Numbered from the stretch's first letter, positions 31,239-41,778 are shown. The stretch is DNA of 64,000 nt from Podospora comata (GCA_017354895.1 CP071497.1:4340001-4404000); one strand, 5' to 3'. Numbers and translations: made by a program. Notes: a model not told the origin generated them from the letters alone.

Positions 31239-31528
31239 GTCCGCAAACTGCGTGTATAATAGCGGGCTGGGATGGGAGGGAACACTGCGTCCCGCCCAAC
31301 CCGGGATGTTCAAGCTGACAGGATACTTGGGGGAAGTACCCAGTATGAGTGCGGAACTCTAAGTAAACGCCCCAGTACCGGTCCCCCCTTGCCACTTCCG
31401 CGCTGATCACATAGCTTGAGCGGCTTCCATGCAAGGAACTTTCATGCGTTTCTCTGCTTGCGAGGCTAGTAGGTCTTGCTCAAGACAAACCTGCTGATTA
31501 GATCACAATAGTGACATCTCCATGGGCA

Positions 31529-32026
31529 TCAAATAAGCCGTAGGATACCGAAGCAGTTCATACCCTGCGAGATGTAAAACAGGGCCAACCAGGTCCAGAG
31601 GCGCAGGCAGAGACATAAACTTGAACATTGCTGAGTGATCTGTCCACCAATCATAGCACAAGAAAAAAATATTATGTACCTCCAATTCCGTCTGCTTCTT
31701 GCTCGTCGGCGATTTGCTACCCCATGACGCCTCGCTGGAGATGGTGGAATGCTGGACTCCAGAGAGGTTGCACCTTGAATGCCTCGTAACCGCTGGCTCC
31801 TTCGGGGAAAAGCAACCGCTTCGCTACGATTATTCGAAGACAGAACTGCAGAGCGGTTTGGTTGGGGTTCGGGACCAGGTCGCTTCGCCCTGCGAGCCTT
31901 AGCTATCTTCGATGGCTCGACGGGACCAAGGGCTTTCTTCGCTATAGAGCACCCTCTATTCAGTCCTGCGGAGGGGCGGATAGTGCCCAATAAACGTGCG
32001 AAGGAGGAATGCTGTGCAGAGTCATT
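31529..32026 (-). CDS. small basic protein with RRSxRL motif, structure unresolved
   Basis: A minus-strand frame is open from about 32026 (after a possible acceptor ending GAAATAG) to 31529, encoding Ser/Arg/Pro-rich sequence with P-R-R-S-Q-R-L-R-G and a run of arginines. A GTACAT donor near 31677 suggests that the hydrophobic end of the raw frame is intronic and that the protein continues in a short last exon ending near 31560. No start ATG is visible in this frame. The R-R-S-x-R-I/L motif recurs in the pseudogene at 41.9 kb. Confidence 0.3.
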   Translation of the reverse strand, partial: NDSAQHSSFARLLGTIRPSAGLNRGCSIAKKALGPVEPSKIAKARRAKRPGPEPQPNRSAVLSSNNRSEAVAFPRRSQRLRGIQGATSLESSIPPSPARRHGVANRRRARSRRNWRYIIFFSCAMIGGQITQQCSSLCLCLRLWTWLALFYISQGMNCFGILRLI

Positions 32027-32047
32027 GCTATCCTATTTCTAGAACCT

Positions 32048-32770
32048 CTAATCAAACGAGGTACGAGTGTCGAGTCCCAGGGGGTGCACTTCGACGAGGG
32101 CGGTATCCTCCTGGATCACCCTCTCTAGAGGCCGCTCGTGTTTCCAGGACATTCCTGGCAGGATACCCCACGTCGCGTCCCATGTGCCTCTCTTCGTCCA
32201 GACACCTTTCACAATATCGTAGGCCTGTGTGTGGATACCGGGAGGAAAAGTGAGGCAGTCCTCAGCTTCCAACGCGCTTCCAACGCGCTCACGCTCCTTT
32301 GATACCTGGTACATAAACTGGTGAAATGGACGCGTTGCGTCGCATTCAGGCTTCCGTACGGCGCGCCCATCGTCCCTATTGTCCTTCCTTCGCTGTCCAG
32401 TCTGTATTAACAAGGAGAAAAGACCGGCCTGTGGCAACTCCTGCTCGGATTCAGAAGAAGGATCCAGTAGTTCTTCATGCCTCCGCCGTCCCTGGGCCAT
32501 ATCGTTCCAATTGTCGTTCCATATTCCCTGTTCAACCCACCTTTCCTTGACAGTTTCTTTCGCCTGGTTGTAGTAATCTGTCCCAGCGGGCACATGAAAC
32601 TCTCCTCGCTCAACAGCTTGGATGAGCCGCGTCTCCTCTTCAAGAACCTGGGCGCTCAGTTGGTTATTAGGAAGCGATGCAGCCCATTCAAGTCTCAGCT
32701 GGCATTCCTTTGCATCGTGGGATTGTTGCTCGGTGGCATCGTCAAGGCTCTGGGACCACCTAGGGCCGAC
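32048..32770 (-). CDS. fungal 'RWVEQGIW' duplicated-domain protein, 5' end unresolved
   Basis: The frame is open from a probable acceptor near 32772 to the stop at 32048, about 240 codons. It contains two copies of one unit: A-K-E-T-V-K-E-R-W-V-E-Q-G-I-W-N and, ~95 residues later, A-Y-D-I-V-K-G-V-W-T-K-R-G-T-W. They are separated by R-P-F-H-Q-F-M-Y-Q-V-S-K-E-R-E-R, and the second copy runs into L-P-G-M-S-W-K-H-E. I recognise this as a recurring uncharacterised ascomycete family. No ATG is seen in this exon, so the first exon lies upstream or was cut by the transposon to its right. No stop interrupts the visible part. Confidence 0.5.
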   Translation of the reverse strand, partial: VGPRWSQSLDDATEQQSHDAKECQLRLEWAASLPNNQLSAQVLEEETRLIQAVERGEFHVPAGTDYYNQAKETVKERWVEQGIWNDNWNDMAQGRRRHEELLDPSSESEQELPQAGLFSLLIQTGQRRKDNRDDGRAVRKPECDATRPFHQFMYQVSKERERVGSALEAEDCLTFPPGIHTQAYDIVKGVWTKRGTWDATWGILPGMSWKHERPLERVIQEDTALVEVHPLGLDTRTSFD

Positions 32771-32931
32771 TAACTACGACCTGTGTGCAACGCACCTATG
32801 CACCCCCCAGATTTGCCGAGGATCCCCAAGCACACAAGACCAGCTATAAGTCGTTATGGATAAGTAATTAGATTGTAGCCCCCCTTCTGATTCTCCTCAT
32901 GAGTGTTTCATCATATTATCTTTAACTTTCT

Positions 32932-33960
32932 TCAGATAACGTACATTATAAGCGAGCGACCAATATAAGCGAGCGACCACTTTTTCACAACCCTTATACC
33001 ATTATCCTCAATTACTACACAACAATACAAGGAAGCAACCATAATTACATCAGAAACAGCTGAATCTGAGGCATCTGCAGCTTCCTGGCAAGTGCGCGCA
33101 TTATGGCCAGGCTTGCCGCACACACTACAGCACTGAACCTTCGTACGAGCCCCCCCTGCATTACTACTATCCGGCTGCGTTTCTTGCACTCCCTCCCTAT
33201 CCACGGCCTTCTGATCCAGTAGATCCTGTGCCTCTTGTACAGTAAGTGACCCTCCAAGCCTCACACGTGTTTTTTTGGCTCTCCGGCGCTTACTTAGTGC
33301 CTCATTGGCCTTACGGAGCGAAGAGACTTCTGCACGAAGGAGAGCCACCTGGTGCATTATAGCCGTTGTACCCTTAGCAAGCCGGTCTACCGCAGCCAGC
33401 ATTGAAGTCGGGGAGCTATTTTGATGGTTGGTAATGCGAGTCTTGATAATGCCTATTATAAACCCAGTCTCGTCGAAATTATAGATATTATTATTTATAA
33501 TACCGTACTTAGCTTTAGTGTTCCGTACGAGCGTAAACCACTCGGTAATGACCTTTGGATCTTCGCACTTAGCCCTCTAGTAGTCGTATCTACGCGTAAA
33601 ACGCGTACGGAGCTGTGGCTAGCGTTTAACGAAGTTATATGCCCAGAGCTTGCCAATAGGGGGCGCGTCGCGTACGCGTAGTAGTTAGTTAGCTATATCT
33701 TCCACACTACGTAATCTTGGTGGAAAAGCTCGAGTACATAGCTCAATAACGTATTGAACAATAGCATCCTCTTCGGATTAAGTGAGCTTCTTCGATTTGG
33801 GCGTAGTATCGCGTCGTGCAGGCCGGCCAGCGCGTCGGTGTCTAAGCGTACTGCGATCGACGTTATATATCTTAGCTGCAGCTAATACACTTAGATTTTT
33901 ATTATTTTAAAGAGCCTCAAGGGCTAAGATTATATAGGCTTTCTTTAAAGTAGATGGCAT
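32932..33960 (-). pseudogene. pogo/Fot1-like transposase remnant, RIP-mutated and deleted
   Basis: From the ATG at 33960 a single minus-strand frame of 343 codons can be followed to 32932. It encodes a psq-type helix-turn-helix (L-A-A-A-K-I-Y-N-V-D-R-S-T-L-R), a second DNA-binding part, then Y-N-F-D-E-T-G-F with the first catalytic Asp near 33474. It then jumps directly to the C-terminal region N-H-Q-N-S-S-P-T-S, ending in a zinc knuckle C-S-V-C-G-K-P-G-H-N-A-R-T-C. The rest of the DDE core is lost, yet the junction stays in frame. Five stops occur (33907, 33778, 33685, 33619 and 33577), all TAA or TAG and all explained by CAA/CAG changing to TAA/TAG, the RIP direction. Confidence 0.88.
32939..32988. 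repeat. left terminal inverted repeat
   Basis: It contains two direct copies of TATAAGCGAGCGACCA, 19 bp apart in phase, starting ACGTACAT. It matches the right end in inverted orientation with very few differences (for example C/T at the sixth base). Confidence 0.9.
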
Positions 33961-34008
33961 TTTGGATTGTTGAGAAAATGAGGTTTTGAGGGTGAGGTTA
34001 CGCGTCGC

Positions 34009-34059
34009 GTGAAAAAACTGGTCGCTCGCTTATATTGGTCGCTCGCTTATAATATACGT
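34009..34059. repeat. right terminal inverted repeat
   Basis: This is the inverted partner of 32939-32988 and carries the same two internal direct repeats. The subterminal repeats could be transposase binding sites. Confidence 0.9.
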
Positions 34060-34060
34060 T

Positions 34061-36200
34061 ATGTCTAGCCAGCCTCTTTCGTTATTCTCTCTCAAGCCTT
34101 GCTCCTCACGAGCCAAACTCGTTGTTGCACATCTCAGTAACAGTCACCTGGTCACCGAACTGAACGATGGCACCCTTACTATTAAAGTCGGGTTCAATAT
34201 TCGCTCACAGTCTTACGGTACACTTATAACACTTAACCGGGGGGATACTGATATCTTTGTGGAGTGTTCTAGTATCTCTAGGGTCCAATGTTCTTTCGAG
34301 ATCGACCTAGAAACGAATGTGATCATACTCTACGACAGGTCACAGAGCCAAACCACACTGGTTTTCGGCGGGAATGCCATTCTATTCGAACACGGACGTC
34401 TTTGTAAGGTCGTGGTATAAGAGGGCCTTAATAAAATCGTAGGGATGGGCGGTGTCGGGCAGAATCTTGTTATGTTTGTACTATAGTGGCATCAAGGCCC
34501 CCCAGAGACGATAGAAAGGGTCAGGTCTTGGCCGAAGCAGTATTATACAGAGGACGCCCGTCTCGCTCGGGCCCTGGAGTTTTCGGAGACAGTCCCACCC
34601 TCTCGAGTAGGAACAAGAACGCATACACCTGGGCCGCGGAAGGTTGTAATGCGATATAAAAAGTTAACGGAGCTCGGTTCTGGGAGCTTTGGCACAGTAC
34701 ACAAGGCCATTGACGTAGACACGGGAAAGTTCATGGCCGTCAAAATCTTGCGGGGACCTTCGGAAGGGAATAGGGACGCCCTTAAACGCGAAGGTGAGAT
34801 TCTTTCCACACTCAAACATGTAGGTTGCACTTCCCCAGCTATCTGCGCTGAGCTAATAGCACCAGCCCCATATCGTGGATTACATTACGTCACAAGGCTG
34901 GGATGATCTTCATGTCGAGATCTTCATGGGCCTGAAGGAGGGAAACTTGGAATTCCTGGTCAAAAGAGCCGACTAGTGTATCGCTTCTATCGCTCGACTA
35001 TATGCTTCAAGCACTCGATTTTCTTGCGACACACAAAATCATCCATCGAGACGTCAAACCCGAGAACATCTTATACATCTCGTAGGAGAATGCGGCATTT
35101 TACCTTTAGCTCGGGGATTTCGGTGTGTGAAACAATTTCAACAACGCCACGACTGTGGTCGGCACCTCCGGATTCTGGGCTCCTGAGATCCAGAAAGGCA
35201 TCCAGACGTGTAAAATGGACGTCTGGTCGCTACTTATCACAATTCTGTGGACCTTGGATGTAAGACGCTTCCGCTAAGAATTAATGAAGTTTGGCTCCCA
35301 ACACTTGTTCCATCAAGTAGTCTTAGCGGCGGCGGCAGACCCCCTCATAGAACCCATTCGAGAGATGGCAAGGATTGATCCGGAAGAGCGTGCCTTGGCG
35401 GCACAGATGCTCGTTAAGTGTTTCCGGGGAGAAGGACTTGCCACCCCACGAAAAGACGTCCGACCCATTAAGGCGGGTGCAGCGACTGCTGCCAGAGTTC
35501 AGGCGCCCCGATTTGGTCAGAACGCATTCCGTGTCCAAAGGGCTCGAGCCGCGGTGCGGCGTCCTATACAAGTGGAATCTGACAGTGGACGCCCCATCCG
35601 TTCGAGGACAAAAAAAAGACATGCTCGAGATATCTAGAAATTATACACCAAAGCAATCCTCCCAAACCCAAGCAATCCATTGTTCTCAAGTATCTCGTTG
35701 TGATATGGAAACTCTCGACTCCAACTGCAAAGTGCAATCAGCCACGACCCGGTGCATTATCATGCCTACAGGGCAATCGGCACGGTGGGTAAAAAGCTGT
35801 CCCGCACTTTCTTGCTCGAGGCGGGACCGGAAGATCGCTTGGCGCGGGACCCACGGTGGCTACTTCGTGAAGGTGGTCAGCTCTTCCAAGGCAAGCATTG
35901 CTTTAACATTATGGAAGTGCTGCAATGATATCACAAACATGAGGTGGCTGAAGTCGCAATGGCACACCGCGAAGCGCGCCACACGGGGCCGCTTTCGTCC
36001 ACACAAACAACGACAGATGATTTCATGCAATGCAGCTCGAAAATATTGCCGCACTCCCGCCCACAAGATTTGCTTGCATATGATCTGTCATGTAGCAGTA
36101 CCTATAGGATCCCACCAGAACCGTGCCGAGCTTCAAGCTTGACACACCCCTCACGGAACGAGACATCCCTGGGATGTACCACCATGTCTTCCAACTGAGC
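34061..36200 (+). pseudogene. FHA domain - Ser/Thr protein kinase, decayed
   Basis: From the ATG at 34061 one frame can be read to 34906 through two stops, TAA at 34418 and TAG at 34484, both at likely former Gln codons. It gives an FHA-like beta domain (S-S-I-S-R-V-Q-C-S-F-E-I), a linker, and the kinase glycine loop E-L-G-S-G-S-F-G-T-V with A-V-K-I-L. After frameshifts the rest continues: G-W-D-D-L-H-V-E-I-F-M-G-L-K-E-G, I-I-H-R-D-V-K-P-E-N near 35046, L-G-D-F-G-V and W-A-P-E-I, with further stops. A C-terminal part (F-L-L-E-A-G-P-E-D-R-L) is seen near 35800-36200. An FHA-kinase fusion of this type is an expanded ascomycete family. This copy cannot make a kinase. Confidence 0.8.
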
Positions 36201-36380
36201 TGGTGGGTTTTCTGGCCCTGAGGAAAGAATTAAAAGCTGAAATATCTTTCCATAACATCTACTAAAAGAACTCTCGTGTTTACTGGAAAAGAAGAAGTCC
36301 CCAATCGGCCCGCTCCAGCAAACACAAGACACCATGGCTATGAGGATTCAAGCCCTTCTAAACGACCAACCTCCGCAATA

Positions 36381-36537
36381 CGCCCCCTGGCGAACTTCAA
36401 ACAACCCGCCTACACAACACGTCCCATGGCCAACTTCATACAACGCGCCTGCACAACACGCCCCAACTTCAAACAACGCACCTACACAGCACGCCCGATC
36501 GCCAACATTGAATACCGCGCCTACACAACACGCGCCA
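36381..36537 (+). repeat. degenerate ~38-bp minisatellite
   Basis: Four imperfect copies of a unit close to CCAACTTCAAACAACGCGCC followed by TACACAACACGCCC lie in tandem. In one frame the unit encodes Pro/Thr/Gln/His/Asn-rich sequence. It lies downstream of the kinase relic and may be part of its old tail. Confidence 0.7.
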
Positions 36538-36919
36538 CTGAGATGCTCACTACCTTTCCCGAGTTGCAAGGAGTCGAAAGAGTTTGATTCAAGTCCGCCA
36601 TCCGTCACCCAAAAGACGTCTAAAGAAGTTATGAGCTGCCTGTACCGGAAAGAAGATCCCTTGAAGTTCAACAGTCGTAATTAGCCCTTATGCGACAAGG
36701 GCTTCCGTGGCTTTGGTGCTGTCAAGTATGTTTTCAGTTCCCCGCCTGCTGAACGGCGTTACTCACCCCAATGTGAAGGTATCATGTTTCCATGGGACAT
36801 AAGCCCCAAGGTCGCGAATCCAAGCAAGCTAACACGTGGGCCGCCCTTTACCGCTCCCTCTTTCCTAATGTCAAAAACATCCCGAGTTCCAGTAAGCTAC
36901 CTTATATACAAATACCGAC

Positions 36920-37539
36920 CTATTTTCCTACCCGCTGACGCGGTAAGTAGCATGGGAACCAGCTATACACTTCGATTGGCATGAGGTGAAAGATATGACA
37001 GAGCTTCTTGTTCATAGGATATTGGGAGGAGACGAAAACAGAATCAAAACATTGGCGAGCGGAATGCACAATAAACTGGCCCTCCTGGTCCTCTTCCTGT
37101 GGCTCTGTTACTCCTGTAGCCCCTACCGCTCCTATTTCTCTTGCTATTTCCTTACCCTTTTCATCCTTCATCTTCCCATCATTATATTCGTCATCTGAGA
37201 TATCCGAGTCACAAAGCTGTAAGAACTTCTCCACACAGAACCAGCGTTGCTGCTCTCGTCGGCGCCATTTCTCCGTGTTCTTCCGCCTTTTCATAATCCC
37301 GCTCCTTTTCAGCCTCCCTCTTTTCTCGGCTTCACAGTCCGACTCTCTCACGCAGAGTCTTGATATTTCCCACGCATGGGCGAGTAGAAGTCGGTCAGGG
37401 CCGTCGAATGGAAACAGTGACCACCACTCGGGATCTTCAAGTTGGTTGGGAAGTCACGAGTGAGGTGACACGGGTCCGTCCAGTGCGGGTTTGAGCGTGT
37501 GAGGGCGACTTGCCATGCTGGGGGGCTGGATTCGGCCAT
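36920..37539 (-). pseudogene. unrecognised gene with one frameshift
   Basis: The ATG at 37539 starts M-A-E-S-S-P-P-A-W-Q. Near 37445 coding sequence moves by one base into a second frame that carries L-E-D-P-E-W-W-S-L-F-P-F-D-G-P-D-R, L-L-L-A-H-A-W-E-I-S, a strongly basic part, and Q-C-F-D-S-V-F-V-S-S-Q-Y-P, ending at 36920. The two halves fit together if one base was lost at the run AACTTG; no intron fits. A donor-like GTGTAT near the 3' end hints that the last ~20 codons are intronic. There are no other stops, so the break is recent or a sequencing error. No family is known to me. Confidence 0.45.
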
Positions 37540-37784
37540 GAGCGATATATCTGGATTTGCGAAGGTGCGGGTTGGACAGGCGCTGAATAGTGGAAGAGGG
37601 AATGAACCAACAGTACAAATTGCTGGGCCGCAATCCCCTTTATATCACCAGCCTGACGCCACGTGATTTGTGTCGGGCAATCGATTGAGCTTGAGAACTT
37701 AGAAAGTACGAAGCAGTGCACAAACATCAAGGGAACAGCGCGGGTGTATTTCGAACTCTCAAGAGACATACAGTATTCTCCCAT

Positions 37785-38976
37785 TTAAATTCCACAGCTC
37801 CAATCCTCTCCCTCGAAACCAAATACATCATTGAATCGAAGCGGTATCCAGTCAAGCCCAGCGATCCATCTTCCCAATAGCAGAATTCGTTGAAATCTCT
37901 TCTCTTCCCACGACCGTGAATCCACCTGCCTGGTGTGGGCCAAAAATATCTCCAACCCATTGATGCAGTTGTAGTAATCCTCTGACCAAGGGAAACCTTG
38001 CATAAGATAATCTTCAGGTAGCGGCTGCTCTGTATGCCCACAAGGCACATTGCATTCTCGGCACCCCAGGGTGATGCGCCTCTCATCCCGTTCCCAAGAC
38101 GGGCCGTCTCCAACAGCCGAGTCCCATAGTCTCTGTAACACAGATACAGCAGTTGTCCAAGGAAACTCTTGCAGATAGTCTCTGGCAAGAGGATGCTTCG
38201 CGAGTTGGTAGACGAAGGCGAAGGTGACATGGGAGAATCCCAAGACGAGCGAGCTCTCCGCATCCTGCATGAAGATAGCCTCACAAGTCTTGTTGAACAA
38301 CTGAACCGCATGCTGGAGGATTGGCGATGCAATGCCTGGAGGCCACTGGTTATTTTGCGACATCATGCCGCAGCAATTCAAAAGCGCTATGGAGAAACTG
38401 AAGCTAATCAGAAATGCGAAAAACAGAACACGATGTCGGGATGACTTACCCGTCTAGCTCCTCGATTTTCAATGTTTCCACAGAAGTGTCGATCATGTCC
38501 TCCATCGTCTCTATGTCTATTGCTGCCCCGGACAAGAGGTGAGCGTGAACTTTTAGGTACTCGCAAAATGGGTACTCCAAGCGGTCCTCTAGGATAATCG
38601 TAATCGCGCGTGAAGCCTTTCCATTCTCGTCAAAAGGTTCTGGATGAACTGTGCAAAGGGATTTGGATAGATAAAGTAGTGTGGGGAGCAGATGTAACCA
38701 ACCGAGGGGTGCGGGAGCTTCGCTCATGAGATACGGAAAACGTCCCTCTCCAGGATAACGAACACTTTGAATAAAAAAATCCCAGAAATGCGCAGGCTGA
38801 GGTTGGATTTGTTGCACCAGGCTATGAACAGTTAAGTGTCTTCACGTGGACATGGAGATGACAAACACTCACCTGGTAGCCTCATCTTCCTCTGAAGAGT
38901 TCCCGTTGTGGATTGTATAGGTGTCACCCGAGATCGTGACGCCCTCGGCTCGGCGTAGTGTTTCAAAGGAGCCCAT
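37785..38976 (-). CDS. Est1-type family protein (C-terminal half)
   Basis: Three exons, 38976-38873, 38821-38450 and 38397-37785, join in phase with 51-bp and 52-bp introns (GTGAGT and GTAAGT donors, CTTAAC branch), giving 362 residues. It has P-T-L-L-Y-L-S-K-S-L-C-T-V-H-P followed by helical sequence, G-F-S-I-A-L-L-N-C-C-G, and a Trp-rich C-terminal part with F-P-W-T-T-A-V-S-V-L and L-L-L-G-R-W-I. These match the second half of the fungal Est1-type family, whose first half is seen at 27.4 kb. No I-Q-R-D-L-L half is seen directly upstream, so the N-terminus is either lost or diverged. Start ATG uncertain. Confidence 0.5.
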
Positions 38977-39290
38977 ACTGTGAAGTGTGCGACTTTCGCA
39001 TGCGAGAAAGCGAGGTTGAATGTTAATCCAAAATACATCAGGGTATTTACACTAACTCCAGGTCTTGTTTTTCTGATAATCAAAGAACAACAGGTTAGAA
39101 AACCATGCGGCAATATCCCACAGCAACCGCCGTGAAGATCGACATGTTCCATATCCAACAACTCTAGCGCTGCATGCCTCAGTTGACACTGTTGCCGCCA
39201 TCCTTCTGTCGTTTACGGGAGCTGGAGACCTTCTTCCACCATTTACTTCTTTCAGATCAAAAAGCGGAGGCGGAAAGAACTCGCTACAAG

Positions 39291-40627
39291 TTAATCCTGT
39301 AAAAATTGCTTCTGAATGGTTGCGTTGATGACCTCAATCTGCACCCCCTTGGGCACCTCTGTCGAGGCCGCAAAGTCACCCGCAGGTATCCAAATCCAGA
39401 TGAGCTCGTGGCGGTCTCGCACAGTGACAGCCTGTCCCTCGATTACAGTGAGTTTCAGGGGAGTGGACACATTGATGATCTTGAAAAAGAAGTACAAGTT
39501 GGCGTTATCTTCAAGGCGGCTACTGTCCTGCAAACTGTGTCAGCACCCGACTGCACACACCCTCCGAAGTCATTACATACCACCGACAGGCTTTCGACCA
39601 CGTCACTACAACTGGGGATCCTTTCCGCCTCTTGTGGCCAATCCCGGGGCGGGTCAAGTGACTTGATGCAGGTATGTATTGGAACCCTGAACTTGCTCAC
39701 GACTTCCAGCCCGCGAGAGCGGTCCACCTTGATCCTGAAGTCGATGTCACCAAGCTTGGACAAGTCCAGGTCCGCGGATATGCAAACTGATAAGCGCCGT
39801 TTGCTTTTGACTTCGGCCTGAAAGGTTGCACTCTGCTCCCACGCACGCCACAATTCGGTATACACCTCAAACAAACTTCGCCGGTCCACCCCTGCCATGT
39901 CAAATCCTGACTGTGTCAGCATGGCAAGTGTCAGACCACTCATTTCTTGGATTTCCGCCCTCGCATCCGGGATCTCCTTCTCAAGGTCGGACCGCATCTG
40001 CGTGACGACTTGCTTATCAGCTGAGCAGTCACAATTGGGCGGCCAGTGTCCATTGGGGTTCTGCGGGGCTTCCTTCTCTCTTGCATCTGCAGCCATCCGA
40101 GTGGGAGCCGGGGTAAGATCTCCTGGCATGGAACGCTCATCCACTCGTTTTTGCGAGTAGGCCCGGGAGACGAGACCATCAATATCATCCTGCCATTTCA
40201 ATAACGTAATGTCTTGAACGTCAGTGGAATACGCGAAGAGAAAGCAACGCTACGTACCTAAGAGAAATTGTTTTGCTAGATGGGTGTCTTTACGAGAAAG
40301 TATATTATAATAGTGCGGCCAATAACCATCCCGGTCCAGGTCTGCCTGGTTGAGCCACTCGAAGGCGGCTTTCTGCACACCCCCGAACTTTGAAATGCTA
40401 GCCCATTCCGAGGAGCGGCAGTATTTGGCCAACCGCACAATGCCCGCAATAGTCACCTTGGTAGCGTCGAAAGAGGTCTCTTCGTCCGAGTAGCGACTTG
40501 TGGCTGTCAGTCGGACAAGCGGTTCAGGATTATGCTTGGTCGGGACGTTGGAACGTTCCTGCACCGTGCGAAAGGTTGCCCATGCAACCTCCTCCCCCGG
40601 TTGCGAGACCATATTTCGAAGATCCAT
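39291..40627 (-). CDS. unrecognised 412-residue protein
   Basis: Three exons, 40627-40258, 40212-39581 and 39527-39291, join in phase across introns of 45 and 53 bp (GTACGT and GTATGT donors; TGAC branch sites). The N-terminal third is helical (I-A-G-I-V-R-L-A-K-Y-C, H-Y-Y-N-I-L-S-R-K-D), the middle has a charged, Asp/Glu-rich linker with two cysteines, and the C-terminal third alternates hydrophobic and polar residues like a beta domain (L-Y-F-F-F-K-I-I-N-V, H-E-L-I-W-I-W-I-P-A-G-D-F). There is no signal peptide, membrane span or catalytic motif. All exons are intact, unlike most neighbours. I do not recognise it. Confidence 0.65.
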
Positions 40628-41391
40628 GGTAATTTGTTGGTGAGAAACAAGTGTGGGTGGGGACGGGGCGTTGTTGATGTTGTTCGTCGTCAATTGCGAG
40701 ATGATCGAGACACGAAGCGTCGTTCACACGACGCAGCAAGACGTCTCCTCATGCGGGAATTCGCAGCTTGTCAACCAATCAGTGCCCGGTGGGCACCGGA
40801 ACAGGGGGGTCTACCCCGGTCTAATGTTGCATTTGTCACACAGGGGGGGGAGGATGCCATGGTCTGTGCCTTCAGCCTCTGGTTAACAACAATGCATTGC
40901 GAGCTACGACTGGTGTTCGGGGTCTGAAGCACCCCCCCGACATCCGAGCCAACACGCCAAGCCACATTCCCTCGCAAGTTTGTTCAAGAACCTTCCATAT
41001 TCATGATGGAGATCGGATATTACATGCCTTGTTAGTGAACACGATATTAGCTGCCTTTATTGCACAGTGTATTTTGTCAGTCGCAGCTTTGGAAAGAGAG
41101 GAAAGTGATATAATCACGTGATGTTATATTCGCGTAATCTCATCTGAAAATATCTAACTGTTGGTTCCAGCTGCTTGAACATATTGCCGGACCTCGGGCT
41201 CCTGCTTGACCAGTACTGGCCTCGAAAAGCCAGTAACATGGCGCACATGGCCGGTACCGTGGTCATCTCTTTCTGGCCTTGTAGCTATTGCATAAATGCA
41301 TGGCAAAATCTTGGTCGCGTGCAGGTTGGTAACCTGGCGGCCCAGAGCGACCACAGCCGCATGGCCAGTCCCCAGGTAAATGAGACCTAGG
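40628..41391. other. intergenic, nothing supported
   Basis: The promoter side of the 412-residue gene. A minus-strand frame at 41154-41543 overlaps the next gene and might be a spliced tail of it, but I cannot show this. Confidence 0.3.
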
Positions 41392-41778
41392 TCATTGCCG
41401 AGATGAGGGATTTGTGGCCGCGAGGGACCTTGCTGGCAGAGCAGTGTGAGCAGAAACCGGCGCTTTGTGTGAAATGAAAGGTGTTCCATCGGAATGCAAC
41501 TCGTCTGTGTCGAACGCCTCGGTCCGACTCTCATAAGGTGCACGATAATACGGGGGCCGTCCAGGGTATGGAACGTAGGACTTTGGCCGCGGATGCCCTG
41601 TAGGGCCAGTCGTCTGGCTCCTCGGTGGGTTAGCCCTTGATGCGCTGTTGGATGCGGAGATTGCTTGGAGTAGCTGTTTCTTGGAGTTTTGCTGCAACAT
41701 TATGCGGATGATGGTGGAGATAACAGATACTGCAATATCAACAATCATGCAAATGTTGAAAGTGGTCTGGTTATTCAT
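41392..41778 (-). CDS. small protein with N-terminal membrane segment
   Basis: 128 residues from the ATG at 41778. Residues ~8-28 form one hydrophobic segment (I-C-M-I-V-D-I-A-V-S-V-I-S-T-I-I-R-I-M-L) that could be a signal anchor. The rest is polar and rich in Pro, Ser, Tyr and Arg, probably disordered. No cleavage site is obvious. Unrecognised. Confidence 0.45.
   Translation of the reverse strand: MNNQTTFNICMIVDIAVSVISTIIRIMLQQNSKKQLLQAISASNSASRANPPRSQTTGPTGHPRPKSYVPYPGRPPYYRAPYESRTEAFDTDELHSDGTPFISHKAPVSAHTALPARSLAATNPSSRQ

Larger units (their letters stand above)
32939..34059. mobile_element. internally deleted pogo/Fot1-like DNA transposon
   Basis: The element is bounded by ~50-bp terminal inverted repeats (32939-32988 and 34009-34059) and flanked by TA on both sides (32937-32938 and 34060-34061), the target duplication of Tc1/mariner-pogo transposons. 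Inside, the minus strand carries a transposase reading frame whose catalytic middle is missing. The element is 1.1 kb, while autonomous Fot1-like elements are about 2 kb. It could have moved only with an enzyme supplied by another copy. Confidence 0.88.
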
